Origin: an uncultured Spirochaetia bacterium
GTDB lineage: Bacteria > Spirochaetota > UBA4802 > JAGODF01
Reading direction: 5' to 3'
NCBI GenBank assembly: GCA_937967705.1
Contig: CALCJG010000075.1
Span: forward strand, 1 to 27,724
Length of the DNA stretch: 27,724 nt
Positions 7,978-15,935 of this stretch are shown here, piece by piece. Numbering within the stretch: the first letter of the stretch is position 1; every line of letters starts with the position of its first letter. The position numbers and the translations under genes are program-made. The notes below the pieces were generated by a model. It made no database searches, was not told the DNA's origin, and worked only from the letters and a program-made list of their open reading frames with translations.

Positions 7978-9030
7978 ATGAAGACCGTTTCCTACGAGGA
8001 GAGCCTGAGGCTGAAGAACCCCCTCTACCTGGACGTGCGCTCCCCCGGCGAATATGCGGAGGATCACATCCCCGGCTCGTTGAATCTCCCGGTCTTCGAT
8101 GACCAGGAGCGCAGTGAGATCGGCAAGATATACCGGCTTGTGGGCCGGGAGGAGGCCGTCATCCGGGGCAGCGAGATCGTGGGAGCCCGGCTGGGGGATA
8201 TCGTCGCCAGGATTCGCTCTCTTGCCGGCAGGGATGTCGTCGTCACCTGTTACCGGGGCGGTATGCGCTCTGCGTCCCTGGTGTCCCTTCTGGGGTCCCT
8301 GGGCTTTTCCCTCTATCAGCTGGAGGGGGGTTATAAATCCTATCGGAGGGCGGTCAACGCTTTCCTGGAGAAGCCTCCCCCCCTGCCGCCGATGTTCATC
8401 CTGGAGGGACTTACGGGAACGGGTAAAACAGGGATTCTCCAGAGGCTTCCCCATGCGGTGGACCTGGAGGGTATGGCGGGACACCGCAGTTCCGTCTTCG
8501 GGGCCCTGGGGATGAAGCCCCGAGGCCAGAAGATGTTCGAGAGCTTTGTTGTGAAACGGCTGGGGGAGCTTCAGGGAGCTCCCTTCCTCGTACTGGAGGG
8601 AGAGGGGCGAAAGATCGGAAACTGCCACCTGCCCCTATTCCTGGTTCGGTTGATACAGACCGCCCCGGCACTCCTCATCGAGGCCGAATGGGAGAGGCGG
8701 GTGGACATAATCCTCCGGGATTACGGCGGGCCGTGGGAGACAGGTCAGATCGTAGCGATACTCCGGTCCCTGGAGGGCCGCCTGGGTCCCCGCAATGCCG
8801 CTCGGATGGAAGCACTCTTCCTTCAGGGGGATCTGAGGGAATTCATCAGTCTGCTTTTGGAGAAATACTATGATCCCCTTTACAGGCATTCGCTCAAGAA
8901 ACGGAACTTTTTGGCCGTTATTGATAACAGGGATGCGGATGGGGCTGCCGGAGATGTCCTCCGGGTCATAGGGGATTATCTCGAAAGACCTGGGGGGGCT
9001 GGCAATATACCCAATATTTGCTTGAAATAA
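7978..9030 (+). CDS. mnmH: tRNA 2-selenouridine synthase
   Basis: A 350-residue cytoplasmic protein with the two-domain layout of MnmH (SelU/YbbB). The N-terminal rhodanese domain has catalytic Cys91 in VTCYRGGMRS, preceded by YLDVRSPGEYAEDHIPGS. A P-loop domain follows, with Walker A GLTGTGKT at about 144-151 and the family segment DLEGMAGHRSSVFG. The enzyme replaces sulfur with selenium at the wobble uridine of tRNAs for Lys, Glu and Gln, through a geranylated intermediate, using selenophosphate. Its presence implies a selenophosphate synthase (SelD) elsewhere in the genome. The ATG is 1 nt after the preceding stop, so it is cotranscribed with the two envelope enzymes, a pairing with no obvious functional logic. 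Confidence 0.93.
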   Translation: MKTVSYEESLRLKNPLYLDVRSPGEYAEDHIPGSLNLPVFDDQERSEIGKIYRLVGREEAVIRGSEIVGARLGDIVARIRSLAGRDVVVTCYRGGMRSASLVSLLGSLGFSLYQLEGGYKSYRRAVNAFLEKPPPLPPMFILEGLTGTGKTGILQRLPHAVDLEGMAGHRSSVFGALGMKPRGQKMFESFVVKRLGELQGAPFLVLEGEGRKIGNCHLPLFLVRLIQTAPALLIEAEWERRVDIILRDYGGPWETGQIVAILRSLEGRLGPRNAARMEALFLQGDLREFISLLLEKYYDPLYRHSLKKRNFLAVIDNRDADGAAGDVLRVIGDYLERPGGAGNIPNICLK

Positions 9031-9049
9031 TTCCGGCCCACTGTAAAAT
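9022..9049 (+). promoter_or_regulatory. Sigma70-type promoter candidate for the PP2C phosphatase gene
   Basis: TTGAAA (9022-9027), a 16-nt spacer and TAAAAT (9044-9049) with TG directly ahead of the -10. The -35 overlaps the mnmH stop region. The predicted leader to the TTG start at 9134 is about 78 nt. No clear terminator was seen between mnmH and this gene, so read-through from upstream is possible. Confidence 0.45.
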
Positions 9050-9133
9050 TTTCATATTCGGGGTGTCAACTGCCGTTCTCTCCTTCCCGGGGGAACCCTG
9101 ATATCCTTCAAAAAGAAAGCTGATGAGGGGAAT

Positions 9134-11293
9134 TTGAATTATCTCGATATCCTTCTGACCGGTACCGGTCTTGTCCTCTCCCTGTATTACGGCTCCTTCA
9201 ATCTGTTTAAGAGGGCCCGTTTCGCCGTCAACCGGCTCTTCGCCCTGCTCTGTCTTGCGGTATCGCTGGTCTATGTGATGCAGATGATCAAGATCCTCGG
9301 CCCGACGCCGGAATGGAACACCCTGGTCAACCGAGGTTTCTGGGGATTGCTTCTTCTGGTGATTCAGCTCTCCTTCCATCTCGCCCAGATCTTTCCGCGC
9401 TGGGAAAAGGGGACGCCTCTCTGGATCGTTCTTCTCACGGGCATTCCGGGGGCGGCCCTGCTGGGGATCACGGTTTTTACGGATCTGGTCATCGGTGATG
9501 TCACGGTGCAGAATTATCTTCAGTACAAATGGGGGGATCTCGCCTATGTCTATTTTTCCACCCTGGGTCTCTACTACCTCGGGGCCGACGGTATCCTCCT
9601 CTACAAATCCAAGTATCTGCGCAATGAGAGCTTTGCTAACCAGATTTTCTTCCTCTTTACGGGGTACAACATCATTGTCATCTTCTTCGTCACGTTGGCA
9701 ATAATCCTGCCGAATCTCTTTTCCGTACATGCGTATAAATACGTGTCCCTTGCCCTTTCGGGCTCGATTTTTCTAGCTTTTGTCAATCACGCCGTGGCGG
9801 ATGAGAGGAATGTGGATTTCCGTCAATACTATATTCGCAAGACTTACTGGCTGGTGATCCTGACGCTTTTGACGATGCCTTCATATTATTTCCTGGTCTA
9901 TGCTCGCAGCCTGCAGGGAACCGGTCAGAACGTCCCGGCTGTGGCTGTGGCCATCATACTCTTTCTCTATCTTTTCCTTTTCTATCGATTCTTCAGGCCC
10001 GTCATCGAGAGGTTCTTCCGGCGCGGATATCTTGAATTTGAGAGAAACGTCAACGAGTTTTTCAAGGAGATAACTCAGCTGGGGGATTCCGAAGGCCAGG
10101 GACAATACTGGGATTTGTTCTTCGAAAAGACGATACAGAATCTGGAACCCCGTTTCGGGGTCACCCAGGCGGCTTTCTACCTCTTCAATGCCGATGAGCG
10201 ATCCTATGGGTACAGCTACGGTTACGGCGGGAGGATGGAAATCGAGGATGCGGGTGAGGAGAGCGACCTGGTTGGCTGCCTCAGGGAATACGGCAGGGTG
10301 ATTGACATCTCCCTCTTTTTTACAGACGACAGGCTTCAGGGCTATAGGGATAAGCTCCTGGATATCCTGAAGAACGCGGAGATCCGTGTATTGCTCCCCT
10401 TCTTCAACCCTGAGAAGGTGATGATAGGCTTTCTTCTGCTGGGCCGGCTGAAGAACCGGCGACAGTATTCTACCGACCTGCTGTCCGTCCTGGAGGTGTA
10501 CCGAATTCAGTTCGAACTCTCCCTGTCGAACTCCATTATGCTGGAAGAGGTCAAGGCCACACAGGTGGTTAAGCACGACAAGATGGTCATCACCGGGGTC
10601 AAAAAAAGACTCATCCCCGGAGAGCTGAAAAGCATCAGCGGAATGCGCATCAGCTCCTTTTATGTCAATAACTCGGAACACGGAGGAGACTATTTCGACT
10701 CTCACGTCCTCGAGAACCGTTCACTCGGGATTTTCATGTGTGATGTTGCCGATCACGGTATAGACTCCGCACTGCTGCTCCTCCAGCTCTACACGGTGCT
10801 CCACACTCAGCCCGAGAAATACGATTCCCCGGAAAAGATGCTCAACGCCATGAACTGGGTCCTTGCCTCCTCACGATTTACGGATAAATACGCCCAGGCT
10901 CTCTATTTCACCTATTCCCCCGCACAGGGTGAGCTGAGATATTCCAGCGCCGCCTTCAACCCTCTCACCTTCTACGATCCCGAAAGGGAAAACTTCATAG
11001 AGCTCGACACGAAGGGGATTCCCATCGGCATCGAGAAAAATTTTTCCTATGAAGTCAAATCCTTCAAGGCGGGAAAGAGCTGTGTCGGCTTTCTCTATTC
11101 CGATGGTGTTTCCTCGGCCGTAAACGAGGAGGGCATCAGCTACACGCCCGGAAGGATCAAGGATATTATTCGGCTGAACCTGGAGGACACCCCTGCCGTG
11201 CTGACTCGGAAAATATACAGTGACTTCAGCGCATATACCAAGGGGGTTAAGCTCCAAAACGACGCGACCCTCATCGTCTTTAAAACGGAATGA
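9134..11293 (+). CDS. Multi-TM sensor with GAF-like region and SpoIIE-type PP2C phosphatase
   Basis: A 719-residue protein starting at TTG 9134, directly after GAGGGG; no upstream ATG is in frame. Residues 1-290 hold about eight membrane helices, resembling 7TM sensor modules of histidine kinases. Residues about 300-470 look like a GAF-type region. A short helical linker leads to a SpoIIE/PP2C domain (about 495-717) with metal motifs GGDYFD (517-522), CDVADHG (536-542), YSDG (655-658) and LQND (707-710). The last is normally DD; the first aspartate is Asn here. Such enzymes dephosphorylate anti-sigma-factor antagonists or other Ser/Thr-phosphoproteins in response to a membrane signal. No STAS or anti-sigma partner lies nearby, so its target is unknown. 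Confidence 0.85.
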   Translation: MNYLDILLTGTGLVLSLYYGSFNLFKRARFAVNRLFALLCLAVSLVYVMQMIKILGPTPEWNTLVNRGFWGLLLLVIQLSFHLAQIFPRWEKGTPLWIVLLTGIPGAALLGITVFTDLVIGDVTVQNYLQYKWGDLAYVYFSTLGLYYLGADGILLYKSKYLRNESFANQIFFLFTGYNIIVIFFVTLAIILPNLFSVHAYKYVSLALSGSIFLAFVNHAVADERNVDFRQYYIRKTYWLVILTLLTMPSYYFLVYARSLQGTGQNVPAVAVAIILFLYLFLFYRFFRPVIERFFRRGYLEFERNVNEFFKEITQLGDSEGQGQYWDLFFEKTIQNLEPRFGVTQAAFYLFNADERSYGYSYGYGGRMEIEDAGEESDLVGCLREYGRVIDISLFFTDDRLQGYRDKLLDILKNAEIRVLLPFFNPEKVMIGFLLLGRLKNRRQYSTDLLSVLEVYRIQFELSLSNSIMLEEVKATQVVKHDKMVITGVKKRLIPGELKSISGMRISSFYVNNSEHGGDYFDSHVLENRSLGIFMCDVADHGIDSALLLLQLYTVLHTQPEKYDSPEKMLNAMNWVLASSRFTDKYAQALYFTYSPAQGELRYSSAAFNPLTFYDPERENFIELDTKGIPIGIEKNFSYEVKSFKAGKSCVGFLYSDGVSSAVNEEGISYTPGRIKDIIRLNLEDTPAVLTRKIYSDFSAYTKGVKLQNDATLIVFKTE

Positions 11294-11330
11294 CCCCTTC
11301 TGCCCTAAAAAGGCTTATCTAAAATTCCTC

Positions 11331-11344
11331 TCTTATCGATAAGA
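11331..11344. repeat. Perfect 14-bp palindrome upstream of the 856-aa protein gene
   Basis: TCTTATCGATAAGA is self-complementary over all 14 bases. A wider inverted pair is also present: TTATCT upstream (about 11315-11320) and AGATAA at the downstream edge. It lies just after a -10-like TAAAAT (11320-11325), about 60 nt before the start codon, so a repressor there could block transcription. No convincing -35 was found. Confidence 0.4.
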
Positions 11345-11401
11345 TAAATGAAGACTCAGAGCCCGGCACCCCGCCGGGCCGTTGATGCAGGAGAGGAATC
11401 T

Positions 11402-13972
11402 ATGAAAAGTCTTAGGCTCGCCGTCGCGATCATCCTGATGAACCTGTTTCTGGTCTCCTCCTACGGTCTCAATCAGTCCCGCTTTGAGTGGTGGAAGCAG
11501 CGGGAAGCGGAACTGGCCAGGGAGAGGAAAGTCCTGGCGGGTCGTACCGATATGGACCCTCGTTTAATGGCCGCCCTGGATCGGGATCTGGAAAGAACCA
11601 GGGAAATCCTGCGCCTGATGAAATTGGGGGAAAGCGGTCCGGCGGGAAAAGGGGAATCCAGCGAGGGGGATGCTCCCTCCCCAAAGAGCCTCATGGATTC
11701 GATCTGTCTGGAGCATGTCCTGGCGGAAGGGGAATCCCGTGAGTCCGTCGAGGCGGCTGCCCGATCAGTGGAGTTGGCAGCCGCAGGGCTGGTGAAGGAG
11801 CGATTCGGCCGGGGGGACGGCGAGACAGCGAAGTACCTGATGCAGGAGGAGGTTTCCCTGCCGAGGCTTCGCCTTCTTGCAGCCGAGATGACGATGGTTC
11901 GCGCCATGAACCTGGCGGAGGGGGAACGCGGAGTCCCTGCGGCCACGGACAAGGAAGGAAGCGTTAAAACCATCAGGGGCCGGGAGCGTATTAAGAATCG
12001 GCTCAAGGGGGTGGGCGATTCCGCCCTGCTGGAACGATGTGCGGTCTGGAAAAAGATACGCCGCCGTATGGAAATGCGGTTGCAGGGATGTCTCGCGATA
12101 GGGCGCTGGATGGAAGAGTCCCGCATGAAATACAGTCCGGCGGAAACGGCGCATTTTATGAAAAACCCCCTGTCCCTGGATGCCCGCACCTTCGGTGCGT
12201 TAATTGAGGAATACGGTATGGCCTACCCGCAGAAGGAGGCGGATTCCCAGGGAGGGGAGGGTGACAAAAGGGATGCTCCAGAGATACCCCGCATACCGCC
12301 CATCACCCCCTTATTGAAAACCATGGACCAGACACGGAAGAAGGCACTCCTGGGGATTCAGGGAAGAGAGAATGAGGAATACTTCCAGGAGATAGACCGG
12401 CGTCTGCAGAATCTCATCAGGAAGCAGATGAAACCCTCGGAGGAGATGTTCCGGAGACTGGAGACGGATGAAAAGCCCGGGGGGAATGCCGAAAAAGAGG
12501 GCGAGGGCAAGGGACTCATGAAGAAACCGTCCGCTTTCCAGCGGGAGATCCAGGTGGCCCGGGGTCTCCTGGACGGGCGCCGCAAGCTTGCGGAAAGCTA
12601 TCGGGATCGTTCAATGGCTTTTCTGAGAATGGTTTCCCTCACACGGAAAGGGGACGGAAACGCGGTCATGGGTGATTTTAGAATCATGGCGGAATCCGCC
12701 AGCCATTCGGTGGAATATCTGGAGCGTATCATGAGGGATACGCTGGAAGCTGCGGATCTGGACAGAGAGGAGAAGAAAAACCGACTGGCGCTCTATACCC
12801 TGCGGAATTCTCAGCTCTACAGCCTTCTGCTAGAATTGCCCTATGCCGAGCGGGACGAGTATCCCTTCCTCCAGCCCGATCAGGTGCGGGAGATGAAGAA
12901 TACCAGGGCCGCCATGACGGTGGCGGTGAAGAAATCCCGCCAGCGCATAAGCGGGCTGGCGCGGGCTTTGCAGCGGGCTAATGCCAAGGAAGCCCGGCTG
13001 AAAAAAGTCAGAGATAACAGAGCGGGGCATCGTCTGGCGCAGTACGAGCTGGAAATCCTGCTCTCCGGTCTGAGGGATTATGAAAAGCTTCACGAAAGTA
13101 TGAATTACGCTGAGGAGGCCTTCGCGGGTTACCTGATTGTTTTCAACGGTCTCAATAAACAGGCGGAAAAAGGGGATGTATCGCTGGAGATGGAGAAGAC
13201 CCTTCGGGAGAAAAGCCTTCTTTCGCTGGTTCCCGGATTCGACAGGAAGCGGATACAGCGGGAGTACAAAACACGAAAGTTTGCGGCAGGGAAGATCAGC
13301 TTGGCTCTGTCCCGCATCTTTTATCTCGTTGAGTTCTACAGGAAAAACCATCTGGCCCTCAGCAATTATCCCTCCAGGGACGAGGTGAGGGAGTTGAATC
13401 GGAAGATCGAAAAAAGGCTTTCGGTGGATGTCTCTCAATGGAAAATGGATGAAAAGAATTTTGAAATGGTAGACAAAAAGGCCGTTACCCGACTGACGCT
13501 GCATTATCATAAGAACATCTGGAGGAAGGGGAGCGGCAGGAAGGAGGGAAGCCCGGGCGAAACAATGAGGATTATGGAGGAAGGGCTGCGCTTTGACCTT
13601 CCTGCCGGGTGGAGAGAGAAGCGGGTCAGTCAGCGGGACCGGGAAAAGGGGATCACTCGGCAGTTCATGACACCCGACGGCAAAGCCATGATACAGGTTG
13701 CCGTCTATTCCCCGGACGGAAAGGATGCCAGGGGCATCTGCGAGATCTGGCTGAAACGGATGGGGAAGAAGATCATCAAGGAGAAATGGGGCAAAAAGGA
13801 CGATCTGGAATACTTCTGGAGCATTGCCGGCGATGATCACAGAACCGTTTTGGAATCCTATGTCTTTCCGAGGGGGTCGAAGGTGATCATACTCTCGGGG
13901 GAGACGATGCGGGGACGATACGGATTTTTTAAAAACAAGATGGAGGATGTTTTCCAATCCGTGTCGCGTTAG
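11402..13972 (+). CDS. Large secreted helical protein with C-terminal MOG1/PsbP-like domain
   Basis: I do not recognise this 856-residue protein. The ATG at 11402 is chosen because AGGAGAGG precedes it and a signal peptide follows at once (MKSLRLAVAIILMNLFLVSS); an in-frame ATG at 11348 would add 18 polar residues. The mature protein is extremely rich in Arg, Lys and Glu and almost wholly helical, with long coiled-coil-like stretches (about residues 25-55, 140-400 and 500-690). The last 135 residues differ: GLRFDLPAGWREKRV, then alternating beta strands, ending RYGFFKNKMEDVFQSV, which resembles the MOG1/PsbP-like fold. It probably acts in the periplasm. A small lipoprotein gene follows and may be its partner. 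Confidence 0.7.
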   Translation: MKSLRLAVAIILMNLFLVSSYGLNQSRFEWWKQREAELARERKVLAGRTDMDPRLMAALDRDLERTREILRLMKLGESGPAGKGESSEGDAPSPKSLMDSICLEHVLAEGESRESVEAAARSVELAAAGLVKERFGRGDGETAKYLMQEEVSLPRLRLLAAEMTMVRAMNLAEGERGVPAATDKEGSVKTIRGRERIKNRLKGVGDSALLERCAVWKKIRRRMEMRLQGCLAIGRWMEESRMKYSPAETAHFMKNPLSLDARTFGALIEEYGMAYPQKEADSQGGEGDKRDAPEIPRIPPITPLLKTMDQTRKKALLGIQGRENEEYFQEIDRRLQNLIRKQMKPSEEMFRRLETDEKPGGNAEKEGEGKGLMKKPSAFQREIQVARGLLDGRRKLAESYRDRSMAFLRMVSLTRKGDGNAVMGDFRIMAESASHSVEYLERIMRDTLEAADLDREEKKNRLALYTLRNSQLYSLLLELPYAERDEYPFLQPDQVREMKNTRAAMTVAVKKSRQRISGLARALQRANAKEARLKKVRDNRAGHRLAQYELEILLSGLRDYEKLHESMNYAEEAFAGYLIVFNGLNKQAEKGDVSLEMEKTLREKSLLSLVPGFDRKRIQREYKTRKFAAGKISLALSRIFYLVEFYRKNHLALSNYPSRDEVRELNRKIEKRLSVDVSQWKMDEKNFEMVDKKAVTRLTLHYHKNIWRKGSGRKEGSPGETMRIMEEGLRFDLPAGWREKRVSQRDREKGITRQFMTPDGKAMIQVAVYSPDGKDARGICEIWLKRMGKKIIKEKWGKKDDLEYFWSIAGDDHRTVLESYVFPRGSKVIILSGETMRGRYGFFKNKMEDVFQSVSR

Positions 13973-13984
13973 AAATTCTTCTTG

Positions 13985-14005
13985 ACGGCCTGCTTCGCAG
14001 GCTGT
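13985..14005 (+). other. Hairpin between the 856-aa protein gene and the small lipoprotein gene
   Basis: GCCTGC (13988-13993), loop TTC and GCAGGC (13997-14002) form a perfect stem, extendable to 9 bp with one G-U pair. No U-run follows, so it is not a standard terminator. It may stabilise or process the transcript. Confidence 0.35.
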
Positions 14006-14080
14006 AGAAATATGTATCCGCAAGGCAGTCCTGAATTGGTTTCAAGAGATATCATAAAGGAAATTCAAGGGAGGGGACGT

Positions 14081-14371
14081 ATGAATTATTTGAAAACCAT
14101 CTTGTTCGCCGTACTGGCTGCTGTCATTGCCCTGTCCTGCAAACCGTCTTCCAGGGACATCACGCCGGATGATTTCCTGAAAATGGAGAATGAGGTAATT
14201 CGCACCGACCTGTCATCGCAGTCCAAGGAGGCCATCGCGAAAAAATACGGCTACAGTCTGGACCAGTATCTGAAATTCGAGGAAAGGGCCAAAACGGATG
14301 AGAAGCTCAAAGAACAGCTCGGTATCATCCGTTTGAAGAATACGAAGATAAAAGAGGATTTAAAGAAGTAG
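14081..14371 (+). CDS. Small lipoprotein of unknown function
   Basis: A 96-residue protein starting at ATG 14081 after GGGAGGGGACGT; the in-frame ORF upstream lacks a usable start and Shine-Dalgarno. The signal peptide ends in lipobox ALSC with Cys20. The rest is charged and helical (DDFLKMENEVIRTDLSSQ, then EAIAKKYGYSLDQY and a lysine-rich end). The AIAKKYGYSLDQYLKF segment resembles short helix repeats seen in spirochaetal lipoproteins, but I cannot name a family. It follows the large helical secreted protein by 108 nt and is closed by a terminator, so the two probably form one transcript. Confidence 0.75.
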   Translation: MNYLKTILFAVLAAVIALSCKPSSRDITPDDFLKMENEVIRTDLSSQSKEAIAKKYGYSLDQYLKFEERAKTDEKLKEQLGIIRLKNTKIKEDLKK

Positions 14372-14394
14372 AGGGTTGCTCTTTCCCGTTTCGA

Positions 14395-14432
14395 TAAGAA
14401 GCCCCTTGGCGGAAACGTCAAAGGGGCTTTCT
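14395..14432 (+). terminator. Rho-independent terminator after the small lipoprotein gene
   Basis: GCCCCTT (14401-14407) pairs with AAGGGGC (14421-14427). The loop region contains a GCG-GAAA-CGT inner hairpin, and TTTCTGTCTG follows. The stem is strong, the U-tract moderate. Confidence 0.75.
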
Positions 14433-14724
14433 GTCTGTAATTACCTGAAAAAGTCTCACCTCTGCCTGATAGCGGCTTATCCAGGGGCAGTTCGGTAATT
14501 TTCATCTATTCTCGCATAACAGTGATGGGGGCCTTGCTCAGCATACCTGGGAAATATCCGTTCCGGTGATGCCGCCCTGAGAGGAGAGCGATATCCGGGG
14601 CTTTTTTAAAAAATGTGTGCGATAGAAGGCGTCGCCATTATCCTGTTACCATGAGAAAGGATGCAGACATATCCCTGAAGAGCGGGCGTTGATCCAACTG
14701 AGATTTTTTTCAGCACAGCAATCC
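14433..14724. other. Gene-free spacer between terminator and pfk promoter
   Basis: No ORF with a Shine-Dalgarno is present. An imperfect inverted repeat, CCTGATA paired with TATCCAGG (one bulge), lies near 14465-14483. The rest has no structure I can interpret. Confidence 0.4.
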
Positions 14725-14753
14725 TTGACTCTTTCCGTTCGGAGTGTTACAAG
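14725..14753 (+). promoter_or_regulatory. Sigma70-type promoter for phosphofructokinase
   Basis: TTGACT (14725-14730), a 17-nt spacer and TACAAG (14748-14753), with an extended -10 TGT directly upstream. The predicted leader is about 34 nt and carries the GGGAGGGG Shine-Dalgarno of the pfk gene. Confidence 0.55.
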
Positions 14754-14793
14754 AGAAGTATGGCTGATTAATATAAAAAAAGGGAGGGGTGAT

Positions 14794-15888
14794 ATGGCGC
14801 TAAAAAGGGTCGGTATTCTAACGGGCGGTGGCGACTGCTCAGGGCTCAACGCGGTGATCCGCGGCGTGACCCGCGCGGCGGTCATCGGGCATAAAGCCGA
14901 GGTTGTGGGGATCGAGGGGGGGTTTGAGGGACTCATCAACGGCCATACCCAGGAGCTTACGGTGCGCTCCACCAGGGACATCCTTACCCTGGGGGGAACC
15001 GTACTGGGCACCACTAATAAAGGGAACCCCTTCGAATACCGGGAACTGCAGCCCGACGGTTCCATCACAGTCAGCGATTACTCAGACAGGGCCCTGGAGA
15101 TCTACAACAAGCTTAAACTGGACTGCCTGTTCGTGGTCGGCGGGGAGGGGACTCTGGAGATCGGATACCGGTTCCATAAAAAGGGCGCCCGGGTCATCGG
15201 CATCCCCAAGACCATCGACAATGATCTGGACAAGACGGATTACACTTTCGGATTCCAGACCGCCGTGGAAGTGGCCTGCGACGCGATGGACCGCCTGCAC
15301 ACCACGGGCCGGAGCCATCAGCGGGTTATGATCCTGGAGGTGATGGGCCGCACGGCGGGATGGATCGCCCTGGAATCGGGGATCGCCGGAGGGGCGCATA
15401 TCATACTCATCCCCGAGGTGCCCTACAACATCGACCGGGTGGTGGAGAAGATCAAGTTCCGAGCCCAGGGGGGCAGTCCCTTCAGCATCATCATGGTGGC
15501 CGAGGGGGCCAAGGAGGAGGGGGGGGATGTGATTACCCAGGCCTCCGCTACCACCCGTCTGCAGGGAGTACCCCAGCTTGGCGGAGTGGGGGCCTACCTG
15601 GCTGAGGAGATCAAGAAACGTATAGACCTGGAGGTGCGATGCACCGTTTTAGGGCATATACAGCGCGGCGGTTCGCCCTGTGCCTTCGACCGGGTGCTGG
15701 GGACACGTCTGGGCAGTCACGCGGTGCGCGCCGCGGCGGAAGGAAAATTCGGGACCATGGTGGCCCTCCGTACTCCGGACATCGTACTGGTGCCCCTGGA
15801 AGAGCTGGCTGGGAAGGTCCGCACAGTGCCTGCCGATTCGCAGCTCATTCAATGCGCTGAGGCGATCGGTATCAGCCTGGGGAGATAA
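14794..15888 (+). CDS. pfkA: 6-phosphofructokinase, group III (probably ATP-dependent)
   Basis: A 364-residue cytoplasmic enzyme; ATG 14794 follows GGGAGGGG at good spacing. Family blocks: GGGDCSGLNAVIRG (11-24), GGEGTLEIG (116-124), IGIPKTIDNDLDKTDYTFGF (135-154, catalytic Asp142), RSHQRVMILEVMGRTAGW (173-190) and QRGGSP near the C-terminus. It phosphorylates fructose 6-phosphate to fructose 1,6-bisphosphate in glycolysis. The phosphoryl donor is set mainly by two positions: Gly119 (GGEG) is the ATP-type residue, while Lys139 (PKTIDND) is found in PPi-type and in group III actinobacterial ATP enzymes. The combination matches Streptomyces-like ATP-PFK, so ATP is the better guess, but PPi or mixed use is not excluded. 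Confidence 0.93.
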   Translation: MALKRVGILTGGGDCSGLNAVIRGVTRAAVIGHKAEVVGIEGGFEGLINGHTQELTVRSTRDILTLGGTVLGTTNKGNPFEYRELQPDGSITVSDYSDRALEIYNKLKLDCLFVVGGEGTLEIGYRFHKKGARVIGIPKTIDNDLDKTDYTFGFQTAVEVACDAMDRLHTTGRSHQRVMILEVMGRTAGWIALESGIAGGAHIILIPEVPYNIDRVVEKIKFRAQGGSPFSIIMVAEGAKEEGGDVITQASATTRLQGVPQLGGVGAYLAEEIKKRIDLEVRCTVLGHIQRGGSPCAFDRVLGTRLGSHAVRAAAEGKFGTMVALRTPDIVLVPLEELAGKVRTVPADSQLIQCAEAIGISLGR

Positions 15889-15935
15889 AATCCCCCTGAG
15901 GTGCTGTGCTTCGCATCTCCTTTCGCCGGGATGGT

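Noticed and set aside
13985..14005. Hairpin after the 856-aa protein gene considered as a terminator
   Set aside because: No U-run follows the stem, and the lipoprotein gene downstream has no clear promoter of its own.
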